From Deltaproteobacteria bacterium (GTDB lineage Bacteria > Desulfobacterota > Syntrophia > Syntrophales > UBA5619): a stretch of DNA of 7,022 nucleotides. The translations under genes and the position numbers were made by a program. Shown here piece by piece: positions 1-6,103 of this stretch. The notes beneath the pieces are model-generated. The model had not been told where the DNA came from and searched no databases. It was given only the letters and a program-made list of their open reading frames with translations. How positions within the stretch are numbered: the first letter of the stretch is position 1; every line of letters begins with the position of its first letter. Where the stretch lies: contig JAJFTY010000234.1 of assembly GCA_021372695.1 (NCBI GenBank), forward strand, positions 1-7,022. Direction: 5' to 3'.

Positions 1-1592
1 CGGATGATCCCGACTCCGATGAGTGTGCCGATAAAAAACGCACCTTCTGGGCGCAGCGACCGGAATGGACATACCTCGCGTTCACTCCCGCGCACATCCT
101 TCAAGAAGGGGCGGAGAAATTTACCAATCAACTGATAGCCAGGCTGCATAGTGCAGGAGTCGCTTGCAACCGATTGACAGACGACGAGATCTGGGAACGG
201 ATTCACCACCGGGCAATTGACGGATTTACGAAAGCCGTGCGACAGTTTATCAGCCGCTGCCGAAAAAGAAATTTGAGCCCCCGGCAGATCAAAACGATGG
301 TTCAAGGCCACCGAGCAGGTATGACAGCGGAAGCGCTTTTTCTGCAAGTAGGCGTTTCGGTCTACCAGGGATACATGAACCGTTTGCAAGAGGCGAACAA
401 GGACGACTTTGACGGCCTTATCTGGAGAGCGGTTGATCTCATTAAGGAGGGCCATACCTTCTTTTCTCGGGACAAAGGCAGGGAACGAGGCGACGTTCGC
501 AACCTTCGCTTCATCATGATCGATGAATTCCAGGATTTTTCCCAGATGTTCTTTGAACTGGTCAATGCCGTCCGCTCAGTGAACCGGCAGGTGAAGTTCT
601 TTTGCGTCGGAGACGACTGGCAGGCCATTAATGCATTTGCCGGTTCCGATCTTGTTTTCTTTGAAAATTTCACGCAATTTTTTCAGAACACCTCCCATCA
701 TGACATTCGGACCAATTACCGCTCCGCAACCGATATCGTTTCAACAAGTAACTATTTGATGGACGGCTTGGGTGTGACTGCGCGACCGAACCGAGGAGAC
801 CAGGGTTGGATTCAACTATGTAAACTTGACAGTTTCACGCCGACAGCAGCAGAACAAACGCGGTACAACGGGGATGAATTGACACCGGCGCTGCTCCGAC
901 TCATCCGTTTCCTGTTAGATCAAGGGCAAGAGATTGTCCTGTTATCCAGAAGAAGCCGGGTGCCCTGGTATATTGACTACCGCGGCAAGGATCACCAGAG
1001 CGCAAATGCATTATCGCGATTCTTAGAACATATTCGTTCGTTTCTCCCGGAAGCAGATCGTGAACGAGTCACTATTTCAACGACACATAAATACAAGGGG
1101 CTTCAGAGAGGAGCCGTCATCCTGTTGGATGCTACCGCACGGAGCTACCCCCTGATACACCCCCATTGGATTTTTCTTCGCATCTTTAATGACAGCGTTG
1201 AAAAGATCGACCAGGAAGAAAGAAGACTGTTTTATGTGGCTATCACGCGAGCGGAGAACTACCTCGCTTTATTGACGGAAACGCGTTCGCAAAGCCCTTA
1301 CATCCGTGATCTACAGATAGCTAAGTCCATGGATACCATTATCTGGGATGAATTGGCGCCCCTGCCATCTCAGGAACAACCCCTGCTGGAAATAAGGGTC
1401 TTCGATTCCTTCTTTGTCAAAGATCAACTAAAACAGCACTGCTTTATTTGGGAGCCTGTGGGGGCATATTGGTACCGAACGGTATTGGCCGAAGGGTTCT
1501 CCTTCAATGGGCTCCTGGAGCAATCCTGGGCAAAGAGCGATGTAAGGATTAAAGTTTACACGGAGTCATTAGAACTGTTGCATGAACGATAA
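1..1592 (+). CDS. Superfamily 1 DNA helicase (UvrD / helicase IV-like), 5' end outside the window
   Basis: The frame is open from position 3, so the gene begins left of the window; the visible part encodes 529 residues and ends in TAA at 1590-1592. It should be an ATP-driven 3'-5' single-strand DNA translocase or helicase. Visible helicase motifs, in order: Walker B-like IDEFQD (DEFQD at 522-536), motif III GDDWQAI..FAGSD (from 609), motif IV NYRS (from 714), motif V TTHKYKGLQ (about 1080-1106) and motif VI EERRLFYVAITRA (1215-1253). The GDDWQ form of motif III resembles E. coli helicase IV more than UvrD or Rep. About 110 residues follow motif VI and match nothing I know. The Walker A (GxGKT) motif is not in the window; it normally lies well before motif II, so it is presumably upstream. 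The downstream gene begins at or just after its end, suggesting co-transcription. The family is confident; the exact role is not. Confidence 0.9.
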   Translation, partial: DDPDSDECADKKRTFWAQRPEWTYLAFTPAHILQEGAEKFTNQLIARLHSAGVACNRLTDDEIWERIHHRAIDGFTKAVRQFISRCRKRNLSPRQIKTMVQGHRAGMTAEALFLQVGVSVYQGYMNRLQEANKDDFDGLIWRAVDLIKEGHTFFSRDKGRERGDVRNLRFIMIDEFQDFSQMFFELVNAVRSVNRQVKFFCVGDDWQAINAFAGSDLVFFENFTQFFQNTSHHDIRTNYRSATDIVSTSNYLMDGLGVTARPNRGDQGWIQLCKLDSFTPTAAEQTRYNGDELTPALLRLIRFLLDQGQEIVLLSRRSRVPWYIDYRGKDHQSANALSRFLEHIRSFLPEADRERVTISTTHKYKGLQRGAVILLDATARSYPLIHPHWIFLRIFNDSVEKIDQEERRLFYVAITRAENYLALLTETRSQSPYIRDLQIAKSMDTIIWDELAPLPSQEQPLLEIRVFDSFFVKDQLKQHCFIWEPVGAYWYRTVLAEGFSFNGLLEQSWAKSDVRIKVYTESLELLHER

Positions 1593-1634
1593 ACGTGAAA
1601 ATAGAGCCACTCTTTCGATTAACCGATTAGATAC

Positions 1635-1640
1635 GGGGAG
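1635..1640 (+). promoter_or_regulatory. Ribosome binding site deciding the 1648 start
   Basis: GGGGAG lies seven bases before the ATG at 1648. The upstream alternative ATG at 1582 has no purine-rich site at a usable distance; the nearest GGAG is at about 1562-1565. This supports the shorter protein. Confidence 0.6.
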
Positions 1641-1647
1641 AAGATAC

Positions 1648-2295
1648 ATGAAGTCACAGAAAGGCGAAAAGCGATCAACAAAAATACAGGAATTCTGGCG
1701 GCCCGGTGACGAGATCATTTGCACGAGAATTTTCCGCCGCTCCGACAATAGGTGCTACTTATGTGGGAACACACCCATCGAATGGCACCACGTGTTTTCG
1801 AACACCATATCGAACCAAACTGTCGACATAGAACGTGCATGCCTCGCAGAAATGCTGAAACAACTTAATGAATTGGGTTTCAGGCAAAAGATCCTCTTTT
1901 TCAAAAAATATGCCGCAGAAGCCGAGCAGTTGAACCGACTCCAGGGGGACACGGCGGGCATCCTGGAATTCAACACCAATACGGAAGTTATTAAGCAAAT
2001 GCTCGCCACCCCCCAGGCGCTCACTTATAAGCAAGTCAGGGCCATTATCGATCACACCATCAGGTTCAGGGAGGGAGTCGAAACCAAACTCTTCGCAACC
2101 GCTATCGATCTCTATGCGGATCGGAAATACTATCTCTATGAGGGATTAAGAGAAGATGAGAAAACCGATAACGTGGAGCAAAGCATCAAAATGGCCATTC
2201 AGCGGGATTGGGAAGAATTTCAGGCCCAGGAGGAAGAACAAGCGCGTCTGCTCCACGAATCTATGTCCTTATCCCCTGCGGAAGAGGAGGAGTAA
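1648..2295 (+). CDS. Small putative zinc-binding protein with CxxC...WHH...C cluster, unknown function
   Basis: Encodes 215 residues, acidic at the C-terminus (ends AEEEE). Residues 36-50 read CYLCGNTPIEWHHVF, and a third cysteine follows at 65. C36, C39, H47/H48 and C65 could form a zinc site. The CxxC and HH pair recalls HNH nucleases, but the second half of an HNH domain (N-terminated helix with a further CxxC or CxxH) is not evident. The spacing CxxCG...W..V..N...C also resembles short zinc modules of phage and island proteins. Residues 65-205 are mostly helical and charged. An ATG at 1582, overlapping the helicase stop, would add 22 residues, but it has no ribosome site. The ATG at 1648 is preceded by GGGGAG seven bases away, so I chose it. 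Its place directly after the helicase suggests a shared role. The gene itself is convincing; its biochemical function is not established. Confidence 0.75.
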   Translation: MKSQKGEKRSTKIQEFWRPGDEIICTRIFRRSDNRCYLCGNTPIEWHHVFSNTISNQTVDIERACLAEMLKQLNELGFRQKILFFKKYAAEAEQLNRLQGDTAGILEFNTNTEVIKQMLATPQALTYKQVRAIIDHTIRFREGVETKLFATAIDLYADRKYYLYEGLREDEKTDNVEQSIKMAIQRDWEEFQAQEEEQARLLHESMSLSPAEEEE

Positions 2296-2464
2296 GCGAA
2301 ATAGTTTTTTTCTGGAGGGCCAGGTTATGACCTTCTGTGACCTGGCCCCACGCCACCAAGTGAAGCTGCAGGCTGCCGTCGTAAATGATCTCCATCCCGG
2401 TAATACTGAGCGGGTGGACGCAAGAGCCGGTGTTGAAATAGATGACGCACCTTTGGGATGCCAT
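2261..2464 (-). pseudogene. C-terminal remnant resembling a metallophosphoesterase
   Basis: In a different minus-strand frame from the membrane-protein remnant, residues 6-39 (about 2449-2348) read CVIYFNTGSCVHPLSITG, then MEIIYDGSLQLHLVAW. The FNTGSCVHP...ITG.EI..G...LV.W pattern resembles the C-terminal end of some calcineurin-like metallophosphoesterases, where the asparagine/glycine stretch precedes the last beta-strands. No metal-binding motifs (DxH, GDxxD, GNHD) are present upstream, so this is only a tail. The frame ends in TAG at 2261-2263, inside the opposing zinc-protein gene, whose 3' end it overlaps by 35 bases. The similarity begins where the membrane-protein similarity ends (about 2447), so this looks like a deletion or recombination joint. 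Identification rests on a short motif. Confidence 0.4.
2317..2348. repeat. Inverted repeat (hairpin) after the helicase/zinc-protein pair
   Basis: GGGCCAGGT (2317-2325) is mirrored exactly by ACCTGGCCC (2340-2348) across a 14-base spacer. In RNA, four further inner pairs, including wobbles, could extend the stem to about 13. It starts 22 bases past the stop codon at 2295. A T-run precedes it (2305-2311) but none follows on either strand, so it is not a standard intrinsic terminator for the plus-strand genes. It may still act as a 3' stabilising hairpin. It also lies within the metallophosphoesterase-like remnant read on the other strand. Confidence 0.5.
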
Positions 2465-2588
2465 ACACTGGAAAACAGGACGCCTGGTAAGCGATCACAA
2501 AAAGGTCAAGAAGCAGAAACAGGATGAACCCTGCATATATGAGCGGCGCGGTCAGGATGTTGAGTGAAAAATGGGCATGCTTCAGCAT
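2445..2588 (-). pseudogene. N-terminal remnant of a small membrane protein
   Basis: Reading on the minus strand from ATG at 2588, the first 48 residues contain one strong hydrophobic segment (about residues 11-34, from ILTAPLIY through LLLDLFVIAY) followed by SCFPVYGIPKV. This arrangement (hydrophobic segment, then Y-x3-CFP-x-YGIP-x-V) matches my memory of a family of small single-span membrane proteins that continue with a Arg/Tyr/Ile-rich segment and a CxxC domain. Here the family-like sequence stops right after GIPKV. The frame runs on to a stop at 2325-2327 with low-complexity sequence that looks like a shadow of another frame. An AGGG lies just upstream of the ATG. I infer a truncated gene. 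The family match is from memory and unverified. Confidence 0.4.
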
Positions 2589-2669
2589 TCACCCTACAGG
2601 AGGTTCCGGGGAACACAATCCCGAATCAATGGAAGGATAATGGTAGGTCCGCAGGGCTTCCGCAAAGTT

Positions 2670-2688
2670 CATATTCCGTCGGAATATG
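2670..2688. promoter_or_regulatory. 19-bp perfect palindrome, possible operator
   Basis: CATATTCCG and CGGAATATG flank a single central T, giving nine of nine matched pairs. A palindrome with almost no loop is better suited to binding a dimeric protein than to forming an RNA hairpin. It lies in the gene-free junction, about 130 bases past the end of the minus-strand operon and about 80 bases upstream of the membrane-protein remnant. The protein that might bind it is unknown; the TetR protein of this window is one candidate, but its own promoter region shows no copy. Confidence 0.4.
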
Positions 2689-2719
2689 GCGCATCTTTAC
2701 GATCTCATTCAGATATCAA

Positions 2720-2746
2720 CCGACACCATTTTCATTTTGGTGTCGG
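2720..2746. terminator. Inverted repeat, possible weak terminator of the minus-strand operon
   Basis: CCGACACCA (2720-2728) pairs exactly with TGGTGTCGG (2738-2746) around a T-rich nine-base loop. It lies about 70 bases beyond the last stop codon of the minus-strand operon (2819), a sensible place for a terminator. Against this, the minus-strand sequence just after the stem is TTGATATCTG, with no real T-run, so any termination would be weak or factor-assisted. Confidence 0.35.
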
Positions 2747-2818
2747 CTTCCTATGGTAGTTTGCGATGCGCCGGACCGGCCCAAATGGCTGCGTGCCAGC
2801 GAAGGATCAGGTCGTGGA

Positions 2819-3205
2819 TTACGCCTCGACCTCGGCCTCGACCTTCTGGAGCACCTCCGCGCCGTTCTGGTTGACGACCTTGAGTTCGATCCTGGCCCGG
2901 CCGGCCTGGACATCGGTCACGGTGCCGTGGACGGAGATCGTGTCTTCCATCAGGACCGGGGCGGTGAACCGGCACTTGATCTTCCTAAGCCTGCCCGGAT
3001 CGCCGGCCCAGTCGGTCACGGTTTTCGCGGTGAAGGCCAGGGTGCACAGCCCCTGGAGGATCGCGCCGCCCAGACCCACCAGCTTTCCGAACTCGGGATC
3101 GATGTGGATCGGGTTGAAATCGCCCGATGCGCCGGCGTAGTAAATCGCGCGGTATCGGTCGACCTTCTCGTTTCCGGTGAATGTCTGCCCTTTTTCGGGT
3201 GCCAT
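2819..3205 (-). CDS. MaoC-like hotdog dehydratase/hydratase, catalytic-type subunit (HadB-like)
   Basis: Encodes 128 residues, a single hotdog domain. It should hydrate 2-enoyl-CoA (or dehydrate 3-hydroxyacyl-CoA/ACP) in the cytoplasm with R stereochemistry. Residues 24-36, AGASGDFNPIHID, carry the hydratase 2 signature with the expected catalytic Asp29 and His34; GAILQGLCT (47-55) is the usual following segment. The length fits small MaoC proteins and the HadB subunit of mycobacterial HadAB. I chose the ATG at 3205 because AGGAGG lies six bases upstream; a start at 3232 would overlap the previous gene and lacks such a site. It follows the other hotdog gene by ten bases, with its ribosome site overlapping that gene's stop codon, so translation is probably coupled and the two likely form a heterodimer. 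It could accept CoA rather than ACP substrates, given the two acyl-CoA dehydrogenases upstream. Last gene of the operon. Confidence 0.88.
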   Translation of the reverse strand: MAPEKGQTFTGNEKVDRYRAIYYAGASGDFNPIHIDPEFGKLVGLGGAILQGLCTLAFTAKTVTDWAGDPGRLRKIKCRFTAPVLMEDTISVHGTVTDVQAGRARIELKVVNQNGAEVLQKVEAEVEA

Positions 3206-3211
3206 GGCGCG

Positions 3212-3217
3212 CCTCCT
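3212..3217 (-). promoter_or_regulatory. Ribosome binding site of the HadB-like gene, overlapping the upstream stop
   Basis: On the minus strand AGGAGG ends six bases before the ATG at 3205 and shares bases with the TAG stop of the preceding hotdog gene (3216-3218). This fixes the start and indicates coupled translation of the two subunits. Confidence 0.7.
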
Positions 3218-3653
3218 ATTTCCGCACGACAAAGGTGTAGATGCCGCGGCTCACGTCCCGGCCGTGCTGGTTTCTCGAATCTAGCTGGACGGAGATGACG
3301 TCCAGCTTTTCCTTGTTCTCTATGCCGACGATCTTCGCGCCGGTGGTGATCGAATCGCCCGCCCTGACCACGTCGAAGAACTCCAGCTCCTGCTCGCCGT
3401 GCACGAGCATGGCCATGTTCAGGTTCAGCTCCTTGTCCGTGAACACGGGTTCGATCAGAGGGGCGCCGTACACGACGGCAAAGGTCGGTGGGGCGATGAT
3501 GGCCCCATATTTCGATTTCCGGGCGAAATCGTCGTCCATATAATGCGGGTCGGGATTCTTGATCGCTTTCGCGTATTCCTTGATCTTTTCCTTTCCCACC
3601 TCGTAGGTTTTCTCAGGATAGCTCCTGCCGATGAATCTGGTGTCGATTGGCAT
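3216..3653 (-). CDS. MaoC-like N-terminal-type hotdog protein (HadA/HadC-like subunit)
   Basis: Encodes 145 residues that fit the FAS1-type dehydratase (MaoC N-terminal) hotdog family. Recognisable pieces are NPDPHYMDDDFA (33-44), the strongly conserved APPTFA (54-59) and HGEQELEFFDVVRAGD (85-100), the hot-dog beta-strand with its following turn. In mycobacterial HadAB/HadBC, a protein of this type shapes the acyl-chain channel while the partner carries the catalytic Asp-His pair. The neighbouring gene ten bases downstream has exactly that pair, so I infer a heterodimeric R-specific enoyl-CoA hydratase. The ATG at 3653 is preceded by AAGGAGA about seven bases away. A 62-base gap separates it from the dehydrogenase upstream. 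An alternative is a homodimeric hydratase of its own, since an Asp and a His also occur in the 35-37 region. Family assignment is firm; the substrate is unknown. Confidence 0.88.
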   Translation of the reverse strand: MPIDTRFIGRSYPEKTYEVGKEKIKEYAKAIKNPDPHYMDDDFARKSKYGAIIAPPTFAVVYGAPLIEPVFTDKELNLNMAMLVHGEQELEFFDVVRAGDSITTGAKIVGIENKEKLDVISVQLDSRNQHGRDVSRGIYTFVVRK

Positions 3654-3678
3654 TGATTTGTCTCCTTCGCCTGCTAAA

Positions 3679-3695
3679 TTCCCCGAAACGGAGAA
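3679..3695 (-). repeat. Small hairpin between dehydrogenase and hotdog genes
   Basis: On the minus strand TTCTCCG and CGGGGAA can pair (one G-U) around a TTT loop, inside the 62-base gap between the second dehydrogenase and the first hotdog gene. TTTAGC follows. It may be a processing or partial attenuation site, but a seven-pair stem could also occur by chance. Confidence 0.25.
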
Positions 3696-3715
3696 TAAAT
3701 CTGCTTTTTCGCGAT

Positions 3716-4888
3716 TCAGGCCGCATACCGGCGGATCAGGTCCTTCGCGATCAGCACGCGCTGGATTTCCGAAGTGCCCTCACCGATCTCCCCCAGCTTG
3801 GCATCGCGGTAGAGGCGCTCCACCGGAAAATCCTTCATGTAGCCGTAGCCGCCGAACACCTGCACCGCCATGCTCGAGATCTGCGTGGCGGCTTCGGAAG
3901 CCCACAGCTTCGCCACGGACGCCAGCACCGCGGATTCGGGATTCTTCGTCTCCTTGGCCCAGGCAGCCTTGTAGATGAGGAGCCTCGCCACGTCGGAGAG
4001 GATCGCCATATCGGCGAGCTTGAAAGAGATCTCCTGGAAGCGGTTGATCGGCTTTCCGAAGGCCTTCCGCTCCTTGGAGTACCGGTTGGCGTGTTCCAGG
4101 CACTTGGCGGCGATGCCCAGGCAGACGGTGGCCATGCCGATCCGGCCGTATTCCAGGGTCTGCATCGCCTGGATGAAGCCGTTGCCCACGACGCCGAGCA
4201 CGGCGCTCTCCGGCAGCTCGCAATCGTCGAAGATCAGTTCGGCCGTGGGAGAGCCGCGGAACCCCATCTTGTCGAAGGGCTTGCCCGCGGAAAATCCCGG
4301 GGTGCCCCGCTCGACCAGGAAGCAGGTCACGCCCGCCCCCGGCCCCTTCTCCCGGTCGTTGTAGGCGAAGATCAGCGCCACATCGGCGATGGTCGCGTTG
4401 GTGATGAAGGTCTTGGTTCCGTTGAGGACCCACCTGTCCCTCTTCTTCACGGCCGTCGTCTTGATGGAAGCCGCATCGGATCCGGCCTCGGGCTCGGTCA
4501 GGCCGAAGCAGCCGATGAGTTCGCCCCGGATGATCCCGGGAAGGTATTTCTCTTTCTGCGCGTCGGTCCCGAACATTTTCAGCGGCACGCCGAACAGGCC
4601 GCAGGAGGCGCCGCAGGAGAGAAACGTCGAGGCGCACGCGGCGGCCACGGCCTCCCCCGCGACCGCCTGGCTGATCAGGTCGAGGTTCATGCCGCCGTAG
4701 GCCTCCTCGTGCCCGATGCCGAGATAGCCGATGCCCGCGAGCATCTTGATGTTCTCCCGGATCAGCACCGCCACCTCCTCGTGCGACGCCTGATCGAGCA
4801 TCTGGGCCCGCGGTTCGATCTCTTTTGTGCAGAACTTCGTGAAATTCTCCTTGATCGACAGTTGTTCCGGCGTCAAATCGTAGTCCAT
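3716..4888 (-). CDS. Acyl-CoA dehydrogenase (canonical Glu type)
   Basis: Encodes 390 residues, the normal length for a soluble FAD-dependent acyl-CoA dehydrogenase, which forms 2-enoyl-CoA and passes electrons to electron-transfer flavoprotein. The N-terminal helical domain is followed by the family signature CFGLTEPEAGSDAAS (127-141), the beta-domain stretch RWVLNGTKTFITNA (152-165), FGKPINRFQ (277-285) and the C-terminal signature QVFGGYGYMKDFPVERLYRDAK (343-364, abbreviated here as QVFGGYGY...RDAK). IGEGTSEIQR (368-377) has Glu370 at the position of the catalytic base of medium/short-chain enzymes, and the alternative helix position (EYGR, 246-249) has Gly248, as expected for that type. 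The ATG at 4888 has GGAGGAG five bases upstream. It follows its paralogue by 41 bases. Chain length or ring specificity cannot be read from the sequence; butyryl-type, branched-chain and cyclic substrates are all possible. Confidence 0.95.
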   Translation of the reverse strand: MDYDLTPEQLSIKENFTKFCTKEIEPRAQMLDQASHEEVAVLIRENIKMLAGIGYLGIGHEEAYGGMNLDLISQAVAGEAVAAACASTFLSCGASCGLFGVPLKMFGTDAQKEKYLPGIIRGELIGCFGLTEPEAGSDAASIKTTAVKKRDRWVLNGTKTFITNATIADVALIFAYNDREKGPGAGVTCFLVERGTPGFSAGKPFDKMGFRGSPTAELIFDDCELPESAVLGVVGNGFIQAMQTLEYGRIGMATVCLGIAAKCLEHANRYSKERKAFGKPINRFQEISFKLADMAILSDVARLLIYKAAWAKETKNPESAVLASVAKLWASEAATQISSMAVQVFGGYGYMKDFPVERLYRDAKLGEIGEGTSEIQRVLIAKDLIRRYAA

Positions 4889-4929
4889 AATGTCTCCTCC
4901 TGGATCTCCGGTGATTTCATCCCCGGGCT

Positions 4930-6084
4930 TTATCCGAAGTAGCTCAGGATGCGCGATATGATGAACCGCTGCATTTCCGAGGTCCCGCCGCCGATCTGCG
5001 CCAGCTTGGCATCCCTGAGAAACCGCTCGATCGGGTATTCATGGATGTAGCCGTAGCCGCCGAACACCTGAACCGCGTCGCTGGCGGCTTTCATCCCCCA
5101 GTCTCCGACGATCGCCTTGGCGATGGAGGTGTGCATGTGATTCAGGGGCTTGCCGGAATCCTTGTCATGGGCGACGCGGTAGACGGCCATCCGCGCGGCC
5201 TCCTGGATCATCTTCATGTCCGCCAGCTTGTGCTGGATCGCCTGGAACGCGTTGATCGGCTTGCCGAACTGCACCCGATCCTGGGAGTATTTCGTGCACG
5301 ACTCGATGGCGAACTGCATGCCGCCGATGAAAGGAGCCAGGAGCGAACTCCGGTCCCAGGAGAGGGTCTCGTGGGTGTACTCGAACCCCTTCCCCACCTC
5401 GCCCAACAGGTTCTCCTCCGGGACTTCGCAGTTGTCCAGGATGACCTCCGAGGTGGCCGATGCCCGCACGCCCATCTTGTGGAAGGGGGCGCCCGTCGAG
5501 AAGCCGGGGAAGCCCCTCTCGACGATGAAGGCGGTGATCCCGTTGTGCTTGAGCGCCCGGTCGACGGTGGCGTAGATGATGGAGAGGTTGCACACCGGCG
5601 CGTTGGTGATGAAGGTCTTGGTGCCGTTCAGGACCCACCGGTCTCCTTTCCGGACGGCCGAGGTGGTGATCGACGCCGCGTCGGAACCCGCGCCCGGCTC
5701 CGTGAGCCCCATGCACCCGATCCATTCCCCGCTCGCGAGCTTCGGGATGTACCTTTCCCGCTGGGCGGGGGTACCGTGCTTGAAGAGGGTGTCCGCACAC
5801 AGATAGGTGTGCGCCCCCATCGCGAGCAGGTGCCCCTGGTCGACCCCGGCGTGGCCCAGGGCTTCCCCGGCCAGGCAGCAGGTCACGACACTGGCGCCCG
5901 CTCCGCCCAGCTCTTCCGGGAACGGGAGGCCGAGCAGCCCCAGCTCGCCCAGTCTGCGCCATACCTCCGGCGAGAACTCGGACTTCAGGTCCGCCTCTTC
6001 AGCCAGGGGCGCAATCTCCTTTTTGGCGTACTTATAGACCGTGTCCCTGAACATCAACTGCTCTTCCGTGAAACCGAATTCCAT
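4930..6084 (-). CDS. Acyl-CoA dehydrogenase with displaced catalytic acid
   Basis: Encodes 384 residues with the full acyl-CoA dehydrogenase layout: N-terminal helices, GLTEPGAGSDAAS (127-139 approx.), RWVLNGTKTFITNAP (149-163), QFGKPINAFQ (272-281), and QVFGGYGYIHEYPIERF (339-355). It should be a flavoprotein feeding electrons to electron-transfer flavoprotein. The segment that normally reads xEGT is IGGGTSEMQR (364-373), so Gly366 replaces the usual catalytic Glu. At the alternative base position used by isovaleryl- and long-chain-type enzymes, where those have Glu-Arg, this protein has WDR with Asp244. I infer Asp244 may act as the base, or that the substrate geometry differs. AAGGAGG lies five bases before the ATG at 6084, and the gene follows the TetR gene by 19 bases. 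The paralogue next to it is clearly different, so this is not a recent duplication. Substrate unknown. Confidence 0.95.
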   Translation of the reverse strand: MEFGFTEEQLMFRDTVYKYAKKEIAPLAEEADLKSEFSPEVWRRLGELGLLGLPFPEELGGAGASVVTCCLAGEALGHAGVDQGHLLAMGAHTYLCADTLFKHGTPAQRERYIPKLASGEWIGCMGLTEPGAGSDAASITTSAVRKGDRWVLNGTKTFITNAPVCNLSIIYATVDRALKHNGITAFIVERGFPGFSTGAPFHKMGVRASATSEVILDNCEVPEENLLGEVGKGFEYTHETLSWDRSSLLAPFIGGMQFAIESCTKYSQDRVQFGKPINAFQAIQHKLADMKMIQEAARMAVYRVAHDKDSGKPLNHMHTSIAKAIVGDWGMKAASDAVQVFGGYGYIHEYPIERFLRDAKLAQIGGGTSEMQRFIISRILSYFG

Positions 6085-6103
6085 AAGCGCCTCCTTCGAC
6101 CGT

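Larger units (their letters stand above)
2296..2818. other. Gene-free junction between the plus-strand pair and the minus-strand operon
   Basis: This 523-base stretch holds no intact gene. Plus-strand reading frames here have no family-like sequence. The minus strand contains two out-of-frame gene remnants (2588 to about 2261), listed separately. Between 2589 and 2818 I see no coding sequence, only a 19-bp palindrome (2670-2688) and an inverted repeat (2720-2746). Base composition changes across this stretch, from moderate GC on the left to GC-rich on the right, and the two flanking transcription units converge here. Confidence 0.6.

Noticed and set aside
1753..1800. Calling the small protein an HNH endonuclease outright
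   Set aside because: Only the CxxC and HH parts are seen; the second half of the domain is missing, so a nuclease name would overstate it.
2770..2780. GCCGGACCGGC palindrome past the operon end
   Set aside because: Too short and with only a one-base centre, it cannot form a terminator hairpin and is expected by chance in GC-rich sequence.
2564..3298. Open frame on the plus strand across the end of the operon
   Set aside because: Shadow of the HadB-like gene; the first part is low-information sequence in the gene-free junction.
3647..4942. Long open frame on the plus strand (431 codons)
   Set aside because: It lies wholly opposite the second acyl-CoA dehydrogenase and has the Arg/Gly/His/Leu-rich make-up of an antisense shadow in GC-rich DNA; the dehydrogenase opposite carries all family signatures.
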